Shown here piece after piece: positions 21,601 to 28,829 of a stretch of DNA of 35,092 bases. The translations under genes and the position numbers were made by a program. This DNA is from an uncultured Acidobacteriia bacterium (GTDB lineage: Bacteria; Acidobacteriota; Terriglobia; Bryobacterales; Bryobacteraceae), in NCBI GenBank assembly GCA_903882645.1, contig CAIRXZ010000227.1:1-35092 (forward strand), in the 5' to 3' direction. The notes beneath the pieces are model-generated. The model did not search any database, was not told where the DNA came from, and saw only the letters and a list, made by a program, of their open reading frames with translations. How positions within the stretch are numbered: position 1 is the first letter of the stretch; every line of letters starts with the position of its first letter.

Positions 21601-21630
21601 TTGCTGATCGTAGTGCCGCTCTCGGCCTAG
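18628..21630 (+). CDS. Membrane sensor histidine kinase with two-component propeller ectodomain
   Basis: This 1,000-residue kinase has an N-terminal signal or membrane segment (about 16-36). Thirteen propeller segments of the type W-[IL]-G-T...G-R-F follow (about 50-620), enough for two seven-bladed propellers. Next come a Y_Y_Y domain (about 675-740), a transmembrane helix (about 765-785), and a HisKA_3 dimerisation helix with phosphorylated H808 in ISQDIHDTFAQN. The HATPase_c domain has FQEALANALKHA, VRDDGRGFD and HYGLTGMRERTERIGGRL. The layout matches periplasmic glycan sensors of the hybrid type, but receiver and DNA-binding domain are in the next gene. The ATG at 18628 is preferred over TTG 18595. 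The ligand is unknown. Confidence 0.93.
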   Translation: MSRSSRIVRDWRRTGIAAGCLVLWWLLALPALPAPPAGATGLGLAAAATGYGIDFWREAEGLPQSRVRAIAQTHDGYIWLGTDGGAVRFNGASFTAFTVENGSLKDNEVWALQEDDEHALWIGTFGGGLTRLKDGRFKTFTTADGLPDDIVTRIEKDASGDLWIATSSGFSRYSHGRFIRIESPDRSVTATRDTICARSPHDVFIALSSQVLRLSDGRFEPLGGLVRKGDGAIEKLICAADGSFWVGFGSGAIKNWKAGRVDTYRPPHGPSTTITALYQDAGGGVWAALGGTICRLRNGRFEPLPLGDERADLGAVYSMHLDREGNLWVGLQSNGLGRLRVKQISTLPVPEGAPDEIARCVYQDRRGDVLVGASSGFGRYREGRLLSRTSLPGGRSGPVRSFAEDPQGRLWIAAGKDLLLLERGRLTGFPGWRASSEITVIYGDALGGMWVGTDWDGLYQWTGRAFRNYRSQDGLAGNRIRALLRDRQGALWISAVGAGVSRFSQGRFTNYGTGAGLAGNRVYAIHEDEGGTLWFATRGGLTRLKDGKFFSYTSASGLLVDFVYSILDDGLGNFWFSSAQGIFKVGKAELADFADGRAKKVVSVSYGVRDGMKTRACNVGNQPIAWKTTGGLMLFSSLKGLVVVAPNRVTSSSYIPPVHIESVSVNRRPQPLDREPSLSLGAGEVEIDYAALSYVDPEKVRFKYMLQGSDSDWVDAGGRRFAYYANLRPGRYLFRVIAGTVGGSWNEVGASFGFYLRPYFYQTRTFIGAIVSGVLLLAWLLYRLRVHELKARYSAVLAERNRISQDIHDTFAQNLAGIALQLDSMTMQLEEIPQSLKERLDEACNLTRYSLAEVRRAVGDLRADELAREELPAALPAIARRMAANSAVEPSIQVVGTPKRLNPVTEKNLLRIFQEALANALKHANAQAIDVELRYEREDLVLRVRDDGRGFDAEMAIPLGIGHYGLTGMRERTERIGGRLTLRSAPGEGTELLIVVPLSA

Positions 21631-21654
21631 AGGCGGCATGGAAGGAACGGAACT

Positions 21655-22287
21655 ATGAGCCAGACTTCGCAGATTCGAATCATGATCGTGGAAGATCATT
21701 TTGTGGTCCGAGTTGGGCTCAAGGCGATCATCAACAGCCAGCCGGACATGGTGACCGTGGCTGAGGCCGCAAACGGGAAACAGGCGATCGAAGCCTTCGA
21801 GCAATATCAGCCCGATGTGACGCTGATGGACTTGCGGATTCCCGGCTTGAACGGGATCGGCGCTATTAGCGGAATCATAGAGAAATCCCCGCGCGCGCGG
21901 ATCATTGTGTTATCGACGTACGCCGGAGACGAGAACATCTCCCGGGCCTTCAAGGCGGGGGCCAGGGCGTATTTCCTGAAGGACGTCAAAGGCCAGGATC
22001 TGGTGGACGCGATTCGCGCGGTCCACGCCGGACTACGGCCGGTTCCGCCGGGGATCGCGTCCCAACTGGCGGACAGCGTCCCGCGCCCGCCCTTGAGCTC
22101 GCGGGAAATGGAGATTCTCACGCTGATCGCGAAGGGTAAGTCGAACAAGGAAATCGCGGCCGATCTTACGATCAGCGAAGGAACGGTCAGGGTCCACGCC
22201 AGCAACCTTTTCGCAAAACTGGGTTGCAGCGATCGGGCGCAAGCGGTGTCGGAGGCATTTCGCCGCGGCATTGTCGATGTCGATTGA
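21655..22287 (+). CDS. NarL/FixJ-type response regulator
   Basis: The 210-residue protein has an N-terminal receiver with acidic pair E13/D14, phosphoacceptor D59 in DVTLMDLRIPG and the conserved lysine in YFLKDVKG. A C-terminal LuxR-type HTH follows (LSSREMEILTLIAKGKSNKE, then IAADLTISEGTVRVHASNLF). It starts 24 bases after the kinase stop, so the two form a cognate pair. HisKA_3 kinases normally pair with this regulator class. A likely target is the 32-bp palindrome upstream of its own operon and the divergent receptor. Confidence 0.96.
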   Translation: MSQTSQIRIMIVEDHFVVRVGLKAIINSQPDMVTVAEAANGKQAIEAFEQYQPDVTLMDLRIPGLNGIGAISGIIEKSPRARIIVLSTYAGDENISRAFKAGARAYFLKDVKGQDLVDAIRAVHAGLRPVPPGIASQLADSVPRPPLSSREMEILTLIAKGKSNKEIAADLTISEGTVRVHASNLFAKLGCSDRAQAVSEAFRRGIVDVD

Positions 22288-22317
22288 ACCGCCCGATCCA
22301 CCCAAGGGCCGCTACAA

Positions 22318-22334
22318 GCCCGCGCGCCGCGGGC
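22318..22334. terminator. GC-rich hairpin between convergent genes
   Basis: GCCCGCG and CGCGGGC form a perfect 7-bp stem with a 3-base loop in the 54-bp gap between the response regulator and the agarase-like gene. There is no T tract, so its role as a two-way terminator is inferred from position. Confidence 0.4.
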
Positions 22335-22341
22335 CACCGGG

Positions 22342-24132
22342 CTAATCGGTCCACGGCGACGAGGGCGTTCCGGCGCTGGAGGCTTGGGGACGGCCGCTGA
22401 ACGGCGCCGCCTTCCCCGAATGCACGTCGCGCAGCCGCCGATGGGCAGCCCTGGCCGCCTCGACCAGTTCCGGGTAAGGACGGTCCGTCGAATCCACAAA
22501 GCCGATGTTATAGTTTTCGCCGTCCATTCGGCCCAGAACCGGTTCGTCGCGCCATGTAAACCAATGCGCCCCGAGAAACGCGGGCAGCGCCGCCGCCTGC
22601 TCGACGTAGTAACGATATCCTTTAGCGCGCTCGGCCTGATCGCGCGTCTGCACGAGACCCGCGCCCAATCCGTTCTCCGGCACGCCGAAGTGAAACTCAC
22701 CAATCAGCACCGGGCGTCCGGTGATCCGCGACGTGCGCTCGATCTGTTTGGTCGGCTCGTATTCATATACATTGATGCTGCACACATCGAAGACCCGCGC
22801 GCATCGCAGGACATTCTCCCGGGGCGTTCCGCCGAAACGGATGCCGAGGTTCAGGTGATGGGGGTCGTACTTGCGAATCGCCGCGCCGACCAGTTCAAGC
22901 TGCTTCTCAAACGCCCCGACCACGAACTCCTTCCGGCGGTTGGGCGTGTCGCCCTTGGCCAGGAATTCCTTGAGTTTGCCCTGCGTGGCGGTCGCCGGAC
23001 CAGCCAGAATCATGTCCACTACCTCGCTCTCACGGTCGCCCCACGGCGGTTCGTTGCCGATGAAGTAGCCGAGCAGCAGCGGGTCGTCCTTGCGCGGCGC
23101 GCACTGCCTGGCGGCGGTTTCGTCCACGCCGCGGGCGAACTCGCCGGAATAGACGTCGGCCACGCCCAGAAACGTGTTCTGCCCTCTGGGCGCGTTGACG
23201 TACGCGGTGTAAGGCTTGGACATCCCTTCGGAGCCGGTGTTGAACCCCCAGGCGTCCAGGCGCCGGACGAGCCGGCTCGCGGCGGGATTCGCCGCCTGAC
23301 TTGCGGCGCCGCCGCGGCCGCCCACGCCGTTCGACCCGGTCGAAAGGAACAGGTGGCCGTGCGGATCCACGAACCACCACTTGCCGTCAATCCGCTCGAC
23401 GCGGAAGAAGCCTGTCGCCTTGGCCTGGGAGCTCTTGTAGCCGCCGTATTCGCAATAATCGAAGTCGCCGGGTTTCAGCGTCTTCTCCTCCGCGGCCATC
23501 TCCTGTTCCAGTTGCTCCCGGTTCCTGATCTTGCGCGGCCAATCCGCGCGCGCCCATTGCCCGAATTCGTCGAGCACGGGTTTGCCCTCCAGGAAATCGG
23601 AGCCGGGGTCCTCCTTGGCCAGTTGCATGGACCGTATCTCCAGCGTGGGCTTGGCGATCGGGTATTCCATCGTAAAGCCGAGAGACTCGATGTTCTTCAG
23701 ATCGCCAAACGGTCCCCAGATCGACATCCAGAAGGAATCGGTGCGGCGATTGTTGGTGGATGCCAAATCGAAGCCCGACTGGTCTTTCCCCTTGAAGTAA
23801 CGCAGCGGGACCGATGCGCGCAGCCAGACATTCTGGCCGAACGGTTGAAGCATGATTCGCCGCGGTCCGGAGGCCGTGTAAAGCCGCACGGAAAACCGCT
23901 GCGGCGTGGACGTCTTCATCTCCAGGACGAGGTAGTTCCATCCCGACCAATCGGAAGGCCACTCGGGGTTCAGTTCCTTCAGCGTCCATTTTTGCTCGGA
24001 CTTCACGCCATCGAAGACGACGCGGCGCGTCTGCGATTGAGCGGAGCCTTTCGGAGACGGACAAATCGCCAGCGCCACGAGGACGAAGATGACGGCTGAG
24101 ACGCGGGGGGCCGGAATGGCCGGAATTCTCAT
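22342..24132 (-). CDS. Secreted GH50/beta-agarase-like glycoside hydrolase
   Basis: The 596-residue product begins at ATG 24132 with a signal peptide (VSAVIFVLVALAICPSPKGS). An upstream extension of 71 residues runs into repeat DNA and is rejected. AGGAG lies about 10 bases before the ATG. An N-terminal beta-sandwich, about residues 35-190, precedes a TIM barrel with GKWWFVDPHGHLFLSTGSNG and the acid/base E361 in GYFIGNEPPWGD. The nucleophile is E479 in VLIGEFHFGVPE. The NEP and GEFHFG motifs are typical of GH50 agarases. In a soil-type genome the true substrate may be another galactan. It is convergent with the regulator and probably belongs to the same carbohydrate locus. Confidence 0.82.
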   Translation of the reverse strand: MRIPAIPAPRVSAVIFVLVALAICPSPKGSAQSQTRRVVFDGVKSEQKWTLKELNPEWPSDWSGWNYLVLEMKTSTPQRFSVRLYTASGPRRIMLQPFGQNVWLRASVPLRYFKGKDQSGFDLASTNNRRTDSFWMSIWGPFGDLKNIESLGFTMEYPIAKPTLEIRSMQLAKEDPGSDFLEGKPVLDEFGQWARADWPRKIRNREQLEQEMAAEEKTLKPGDFDYCEYGGYKSSQAKATGFFRVERIDGKWWFVDPHGHLFLSTGSNGVGGRGGAASQAANPAASRLVRRLDAWGFNTGSEGMSKPYTAYVNAPRGQNTFLGVADVYSGEFARGVDETAARQCAPRKDDPLLLGYFIGNEPPWGDRESEVVDMILAGPATATQGKLKEFLAKGDTPNRRKEFVVGAFEKQLELVGAAIRKYDPHHLNLGIRFGGTPRENVLRCARVFDVCSINVYEYEPTKQIERTSRITGRPVLIGEFHFGVPENGLGAGLVQTRDQAERAKGYRYYVEQAAALPAFLGAHWFTWRDEPVLGRMDGENYNIGFVDSTDRPYPELVEAARAAHRRLRDVHSGKAAPFSGRPQASSAGTPSSPWTD

Positions 24133-24213
24133 GAATGGACTGCTCCTTTCAGATCTAACCAATTCTCGCCTATTCCGATCTTGTCCGGCGTCTTCGGGTG
24201 TGCGACACAAAAA

Positions 24214-24321
24214 GTGGGGCCAGGCCTTCGGGCCTGCCGCCGGGCTTTGGCCCGGCGTCGCGCGACAACGCGAAGAACGCCGGCTCAAAAGCCGGCGGCA
24301 GCCCGAAAGGGCCGGCCCCAC
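24214..24321. repeat. 108-bp multi-hairpin intergenic element
   Basis: The element is bounded by GTGGGGCC (24214-24221) and GGCCCCAC (24314-24321), which pair perfectly. Inside are AGGCC-ttcg-GGCCT (24222-24235), GCCGGGC-ttt-GGCCCGGC, CGCCGGC-tcaaaa-GCCGGCG and GCCC-gaaa-GGGC. The pattern is a cloverleaf of nested hairpins, as in REP/BIME-type repeats. It lies between the agarase-like gene and a broken toxin gene. A genome search would be needed to show copy number. Confidence 0.6.
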
Positions 24322-24392
24322 AAGAGCGCCCGTCCTTGCGTCCACATACGATCGGATTCAGGCCGTTCTGCCAATGGATCGCGCTGGCGTCC

Positions 24393-24578
24393 ATTTTTAT
24401 CTCGCACACACGGCGCCTTCCGCGATTGGCGGAGTTGGCGGCGCGCTACGCGGACCGCAAACCGGATTTGGCGGATCTTTGCCTGATCCGCCTGAGCGAA
24501 TTGCATCCGCGTTACCCGGTGATCACCACGGATCTGGCCGGCTTCCGCGTGTACCGCCGCGGCCGGCCGGACGAGTAG
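24393..24578 (+). pseudogene. C-terminal fragment of a VapC-type PIN-domain toxin
   Basis: The reading frame ending with TAG at 24576-24578 encodes RLAELAARYADRKPDLADLC followed by a segment with VITTDLAGFRVYRRGRPDE. This matches the last third of PIN RNases, including the late acidic residues (DLAD and TTD). Upstream the frame runs into the multi-hairpin repeat, and no N-terminal PIN motif or start is present. It is therefore a truncated remnant, not a working toxin. It is convergent with the CopG-type antitoxin gene. No vapB is visible. Confidence 0.65.
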
Positions 24579-24591
24579 GAGCGGCGCCCTG

Positions 24592-24873
24592 TTACGCCCG
24601 CCGGCGCTCCTTCTCCAGTCTTTCGGCATGGAACACCTTCAGCAGAGACTGATAAGGTACGTCCCGCTTGTTGGCCAGGACTTTGAGATCCTCGATCATG
24701 TAGACCGGCAGCCGCAGAGAAATGGTCCGCAGCGTGGGCTTCAGGTTTGGAAACGTGCGGCGCCCGGCGGACCGCCAATCGACGAACTCCGTCGAATCGT
24801 GGGTCGCCCAGAACTCGCGTTCCTCATCTTCGGATTGAAACTCAGGCGCCGGCTTCATTTTCGTGTTTAGCAT
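24592..24873 (-). CDS. CopG/RHH-type antitoxin
   Basis: The 93-residue product has the family layout FQSEDEEREFWATHDSTEFV, then DWRSAGRRTFPNLKP, then a ribbon-helix-helix segment TISLRLPVYMIEDLKVLANK ending KERRRA. Such proteins bind DNA as dimers and neutralise a BrnT-like partner toxin. AAAGGG 6 bases upstream supports the ATG at 24873. Starts at 24879 and 24858 are alternatives. It overlaps the end of an upstream reading frame that looks like a toxin tail, the usual toxin-first order, but that toxin is truncated. The antitoxin itself looks intact, so it may be an orphan. Confidence 0.85.
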   Translation of the reverse strand: MLNTKMKPAPEFQSEDEEREFWATHDSTEFVDWRSAGRRTFPNLKPTLRTISLRLPVYMIEDLKVLANKRDVPYQSLLKVFHAERLEKERRRA

Positions 24874-25066
24874 AGGCATCCCTTTCTCGCCGATTCATGT
24901 CCCGAACGGAGATTACCTCGCAACTCGCGCAGGGCGTCGCTCGCGATCCACCTTGCGTATGGCGAATCCTGGCGGCGGATCCCTTCGGCGGCGCCGCGGC
25001 CTTCCGGGCGGGCGCGGCCAAGGCCAGCCAGGCGAAAGCCGCGAGAACCAAGCGGCGATTCGGCAT
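24842..25066 (-). pseudogene. Chimeric ORF: signal peptide fused to a BrnT-like toxin tail
   Basis: This 74-codon frame starts with MPNRRLVLAAFAWLALAAPA, a clear signal peptide with GAGGAA 3 bases before its ATG. It ends with EVISVRDMNRRERDAYAKHE (about 24860-24919). The ending resembles the C-terminal strand and helix of BrnT-type RNase toxins (ISARxxTxxER-Y), and the frame overlaps the antitoxin start as a toxin gene would. The middle has no recognisable domain. The simplest reading is a deletion that joined the start of a secreted-protein gene to the end of the toxin gene. Expression is possible, since it follows the peptidase stop by 16 bases, but toxin activity is not expected. Confidence 0.5.
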
Positions 25067-25082
25067 CCGTTCCTCAGTTTAA

Positions 25083-26306
25083 CTAGGGCGCCAAGCCCTC
25101 CACGCTGGTGACGATGGCGCCGTCGCGGCGCAGTTCGAAGCGGCCGTCGTCGCCCGTCCCGTCCATCGAGCTGGCGGTTTCGGCGCTCACTGTCATCTTC
25201 TTCCACTTCTTTCCAAGCGCCTCCTGGTAGAAGGCGAAGTAAGCGCGAGCGCTCTCCTCGCTGTCCCACTCGGCGGCGTAAAGCAGCGCCGCCCGTCCGG
25301 CTTTCTTGTTCTCGCGCACTTCGAAGACGCACCCGCGCCAGTGCGGCGAGATGTCCGCGGCCGCCTGCTTGCCCGCGAACAACTCGATCAGGATGGCGTG
25401 ATCTGCTTCTCCTATCGTGCCGCCCACCAGCGGCTTGTAGCCGCGGGGCAGATGCGGACGCGGAAGGGCCGGCTGCGTCGGCTTGACCGAGGAGAAGTAC
25501 TCTTCTGGGTGGATGATCTGCTGCGTGGAGAGGGGCGCGCGGCGGAACGGCTCCGCGAAGCCGTCCTGGCCATCGCGCTGGATCAGGGCGTTTTGGAACA
25601 GCATGCCCTTGGTGTACGGAAAAATCAACGATTCCCGCAGGTAGAGCGGCGCATTCTCATAGACCGGGTTCTGCCCTCCGGCGTCCGAGCTCACGGCGCT
25701 CATCATCGCGGCGAGTTCCGGCGATTTCCTCAGCGATTGGCCCGCTTTCCGCGCCAGGTATTCGGACATCAGCCACTGGGCCTGGCCTTCCATCACCGCC
25801 ATGCGGGCAGTCGAGCCGTCGTCGCTCTCCCGTCCCTTCCTGATGAACCTCGCAAGGTGGAAATGCTGATCGGCCAGCGCATGGGACAGTTCGTGCGCCA
25901 GCACCGGCTCCCGCGTTTCCGCCGGGGTGGATTCGGTGATGAACAGCTTTCTCCGGTCGTAGTCGTAGAACGCCGTCGCCTGCTCGGTGAGCAGATCCAC
26001 GGTGCTCCTGGCCAGGTCGAAATCGGGCGGAACGAACCCGAACTTCTTCAGGACCAACTCCTCGGCGCGCAGCTCCTCGCGGCTGGCGGCGGCCTTCACG
26101 CGCTGTTTGACGAACTCGTTCACCTTTTCCTTGGTGATGAAGTCGCAAGGCACGGTATGAAGGAGCTTCAAGCCGGAGATCTCGGTGAGCTCGCGCGCGA
26201 TGCCCGCGGCTTGGGTGCAGACGGCCTCGGCTTCCGGGCTCCGCGCCGGGGCCGGACCGCCGCGAAGCAGGATCGCGAGGATCGCGGCCAGCGCGGTTTT
26301 CCGCAT
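25083..26306 (-). CDS. Putative secreted zinc metallopeptidase
   Basis: The 407-residue product has a signal peptide (MRKTALAAILAILLRGGPAP). A HExxH motif, HELSH, lies at about residue 140 in PVLAHELSHALADQHF. A downstream glutamate in ARMAVMEGQAQWLMSEYLAR could be the third zinc ligand, as in gluzincins. The C-terminal 90 residues form a separate domain (GCVFEVRENKKAGRAALLYA onward). No named family is recognised. The ATG at 26306 is chosen because GGAG lies 8 bases upstream. The ATG at 26321 lacks a ribosome binding site. Activity and substrate are inferred from the motif only. Confidence 0.8.
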   Translation of the reverse strand: MRKTALAAILAILLRGGPAPARSPEAEAVCTQAAGIARELTEISGLKLLHTVPCDFITKEKVNEFVKQRVKAAASREELRAEELVLKKFGFVPPDFDLARSTVDLLTEQATAFYDYDRRKLFITESTPAETREPVLAHELSHALADQHFHLARFIRKGRESDDGSTARMAVMEGQAQWLMSEYLARKAGQSLRKSPELAAMMSAVSSDAGGQNPVYENAPLYLRESLIFPYTKGMLFQNALIQRDGQDGFAEPFRRAPLSTQQIIHPEEYFSSVKPTQPALPRPHLPRGYKPLVGGTIGEADHAILIELFAGKQAAADISPHWRGCVFEVRENKKAGRAALLYAAEWDSEESARAYFAFYQEALGKKWKKMTVSAETASSMDGTGDDGRFELRRDGAIVTSVEGLAP

Positions 26307-26370
26307 CGTCTTCTCCAGCATAATCCGCGCTACAATGAAGTATCAATTCCATTCCTTCGGGAGACTTCTT

Positions 26371-26502
26371 TTGGCGGACGACAAACTCTACAAAGCCGAG
26401 TATGTAGGCAGCGGCACCTTTATTATCAGCAAACCCAAACGCAAGAAAGCCAAAGCGCGCCAGTCGCAGTTGAAGAACCCGCAGCGCGGCTCTCGCAAGT
26501 AA
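26371..26502 (+). CDS. Small basic protein of unknown function
   Basis: From TTG at 26371 the product is 43 residues: MADDKLYKAEYVGSGTFIIS followed by a strongly basic tail with KPKRKKAKARQ. GGGAG lies about 7 bases upstream. An ATG at 26335 would add 12 residues, but it overlaps a TACAAT sequence (26331-26336) that looks like the -10 box, so TTG is preferred. The lysine/arginine-rich end suggests binding to nucleic acid or ribosomes. No family is recognised. It diverges from the peptidase and converges on the MBL gene 7 bases away. Confidence 0.5.
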   Translation: MADDKLYKAEYVGSGTFIISKPKRKKAKARQSQLKNPQRGSRK

Positions 26503-26509
26503 ACCCCCG

Positions 26510-27367
26510 CTACCAGCCGGGCGACCAACTCCAGCCGCCATCCCGGCGCGCGGCGACGCGGCCGACGCTGGGGAAGGGGAAGTGAAAAGCCATCAACCGC
26601 ATGTCTTCGGCTGTGGCGCGCTCCAGCAGGTCCCGCCGCGCGACCGTGGCGCGCCGCGCATCCAGATCGAATCCGTTTTCCCAATCCGGGTGCTCCAGGT
26701 GCAGAGGGTGTACCGCGGCGTCCCCGATGTGCAACAGCTTCCGGCCGCCGCCGCCGATCAAGATCGCCAGGTGCCCCGGCGTATGGCCCGGGGCCGGAAG
26801 CGCGCGCACTCCCGGAGCGATCTGGACCTCGCCGGCCACCGGCTCCAACTGGAATCGTAGCGCATCCAAACAGCGCCGCGCCGTCGATTCCATCTGGTTC
26901 CGGACGTCTTCCGGCACGCGCAGACCGCGCAGGCCCGGGCGCGTTCCCGTCCAGAATTCCCATTCCAACTCGGAGAGGACGTAGCGCGCATTGGGAAAAG
27001 CCGGGCGTCCGCGCGCATCCACCGCGCCGCCGATATGATCCGGGTGCGCGTGGGTCAGGATTACCGTATCGACGTCCCGTGGCCGGATGCCTGCCATCTC
27101 CAAACGCGCCACGATGGCTCCGGCCGTGCGCGAAGAATCCCCCGCCCCGGTATCCACCAGGATCGTGTGCCGCCCGGTCTCGATCAGCAGGCACGTGTAC
27201 GGACTCAAGACGCTTTCCCGAGGCTGGCGGCGCTCGTCCAGGGCGCGGGCGAGCGATTCGTGGCCGGCGTTAGGGAAGAACCACTCCGCGGGGTAGGAGC
27301 AGTAGCCGTCGGCGAGAACGGTGCACTGCATCGAGCCGACCTGAAATCTGTGGGACCCCTCGGGCAT
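26510..27367 (-). CDS. MBL-fold metallohydrolase
   Basis: The 285-residue protein has the metallo-beta-lactamase fold: HxHxDH in VILTHAHPDHIGGAVD, a third histidine in ALPAPGHTPGHLAILI, the bridging aspartate in LLHIGDAAVHPL and a late histidine in LMAFHFPFPSVGR. All ligands for two metals are therefore present. The layout is that of AHL-lactonase/AttM-like and related hydrolases, but the substrate cannot be told. No signal peptide is clear. The ATG at 27367 is chosen. A TTG at 27403 would add 12 residues, and neither has a good ribosome binding site. It follows the glycosyltransferase gene on the same strand. Confidence 0.88.
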   Translation of the reverse strand: MPEGSHRFQVGSMQCTVLADGYCSYPAEWFFPNAGHESLARALDERRQPRESVLSPYTCLLIETGRHTILVDTGAGDSSRTAGAIVARLEMAGIRPRDVDTVILTHAHPDHIGGAVDARGRPAFPNARYVLSELEWEFWTGTRPGLRGLRVPEDVRNQMESTARRCLDALRFQLEPVAGEVQIAPGVRALPAPGHTPGHLAILIGGGGRKLLHIGDAAVHPLHLEHPDWENGFDLDARRATVARRDLLERATAEDMRLMAFHFPFPSVGRVAARRDGGWSWSPGW

Positions 27368-27440
27368 CTTAAAAGGAGTAACGAAAAGCGCCGCAAAAGT
27401 CAAAAGAGCGCGTTTGCCGGGCAGTTCCGCGCGCGCCCCG

Positions 27441-28829
27441 CTACACTTGCTCGGTGAAGGCCGCCGTCGAGTAGTCCGGAACGGCCTGCGGCGGATAGAC
27501 GTGCTCCGTCTTGCGCCATACCAGGGCCTGGCGTCTCCGGCGGGCGCGAATGAACTGCGCGAGGGCGGCGGCGGTTGCGGCGCAATTCACCAGGTTGGCC
27601 CATGGCATTCGAAGCGGCGCGCCGGCGGCGAATCGCCATCCGTAGACGCGCGCGCCCAACCAGACCCGCGCGGCCATCTGAACGGTCGAAAACGAGAACG
27701 TGGTCAAATAGAGCATCGCGAGGCGCGGGTCGATCAGGCTGCCCAGGCGCCACGGCTGGCCGCTGCAGACCGCCGTGAGATAGCTCGCGCATCCGTAGAG
27801 GAAGAGCAAATTGGTGGCTGGCGAAAGGAGATTGCCGGCCAGACCCTTGCGGTCCCGCCAGAACCAGTAGGCCTGCCGCAGCGGAACCTGCCAGCCGTGC
27901 CGTTCCCAACCCTGAAGCGCGATGCCCGCCACCCAGCGGCTGCGCTGGCGGACCGCCGCGCGAAAAGTGCGTGAGAAGTACTCGCGCGTGGCCACCGGGC
28001 CGGCTGGCTCCAGGTGGATTGGCAGGAACACCTGCCGGAAGCCTAGAGCGTGAAGACGGTACCCGGCGTCGTAATCCTCGGTGAGGTTTCCGGGGTCGAA
28101 AACACAGCCGGCGCGCTCCTCCCCGAGGCGGTCCAGCGCCGCCCGGTCGAACCCGGTTCCGACGCCGCAAGACGGCAGGAACCCGCCTAGCCGTTGCCGC
28201 ATCGGAATATCCTTGGACTGGTTCTCGGCAAACTCGTCGCAGTAGACTCCGTGGGTGAATTCGCCCAAGCCGGTGGGCAGGGGAAGGACCGGGACCTGTA
28301 TCATCTCGTAGTCGCGCGAGAAAAAGCTTATGAGGCGCAGCGAATCGGGATGAACCAGGTCCTCCGCGTCCTGCATCATCACGATTTCGAAGCGGAAGCC
28401 GCGGGACGCTTCGTAGTCCTTCATCCCGCGGTACGCGTGGTTGAGGCAATCGCCCTTCGAGGTGGGTCCCCTGCGGGAACACATGGCCAGGTGGACGCGG
28501 GAGTGGCGCCGCGCGACCCGGTGGACCGCCCGCATGGTAGGTTTGTCGTTGGCATATACGCAGGCGAAGATGTCGTAGTTCCGGTAACGGATGGCGGTCA
28601 GATTGCGCTCGAGCATGGGCTCGATGACGCCCGCCTCGCGCCACAGCGGCACAAGGACCGCGATCCGGCGCTCGGGAGCTCGATCCAGCTCCGATGCCGC
28701 CGGCCAATCAAACCGCCTGCGTCCCCCAAAAAGAAACGCGACGTTAATGAACAGGTCGTCCAGCCCGCTCAGCAGTATCCATACCGCCAGAGGGACCAGA
28801 AGCGCCGCAACCCAGTGGTCGAGCCACAC
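27441..28829 (-). CDS. NfrB-like membrane glycosyltransferase, family 2
   Basis: The 462-residue product has N-terminal membrane helices (about 7-35) and a GT-A domain starting RIAVLVPLWREAGVIEPMLE. The block SKGDCLNHAYRG, the DxD-like QDAEDLVHP, PSCGVGTGF and the Q-x-x-R-W motif in QRSRWVAGIALQGWERHGW are as in processive GT2 enzymes. The pattern closely follows the transferase half of NfrB, the phage N4 adsorption protein B. C-terminal helices (about 330-430) follow, but the C-terminal MshEN-type domain of NfrB is missing. The start is GTG at 28829 without a clear ribosome binding site. It probably makes or exports a surface polysaccharide. Confidence 0.85.
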   Translation of the reverse strand: MWLDHWVAALLVPLAVWILLSGLDDLFINVAFLFGGRRRFDWPAASELDRAPERRIAVLVPLWREAGVIEPMLERNLTAIRYRNYDIFACVYANDKPTMRAVHRVARRHSRVHLAMCSRRGPTSKGDCLNHAYRGMKDYEASRGFRFEIVMMQDAEDLVHPDSLRLISFFSRDYEMIQVPVLPLPTGLGEFTHGVYCDEFAENQSKDIPMRQRLGGFLPSCGVGTGFDRAALDRLGEERAGCVFDPGNLTEDYDAGYRLHALGFRQVFLPIHLEPAGPVATREYFSRTFRAAVRQRSRWVAGIALQGWERHGWQVPLRQAYWFWRDRKGLAGNLLSPATNLLFLYGCASYLTAVCSGQPWRLGSLIDPRLAMLYLTTFSFSTVQMAARVWLGARVYGWRFAAGAPLRMPWANLVNCAATAAALAQFIRARRRRQALVWRKTEHVYPPQAVPDYSTAAFTEQV

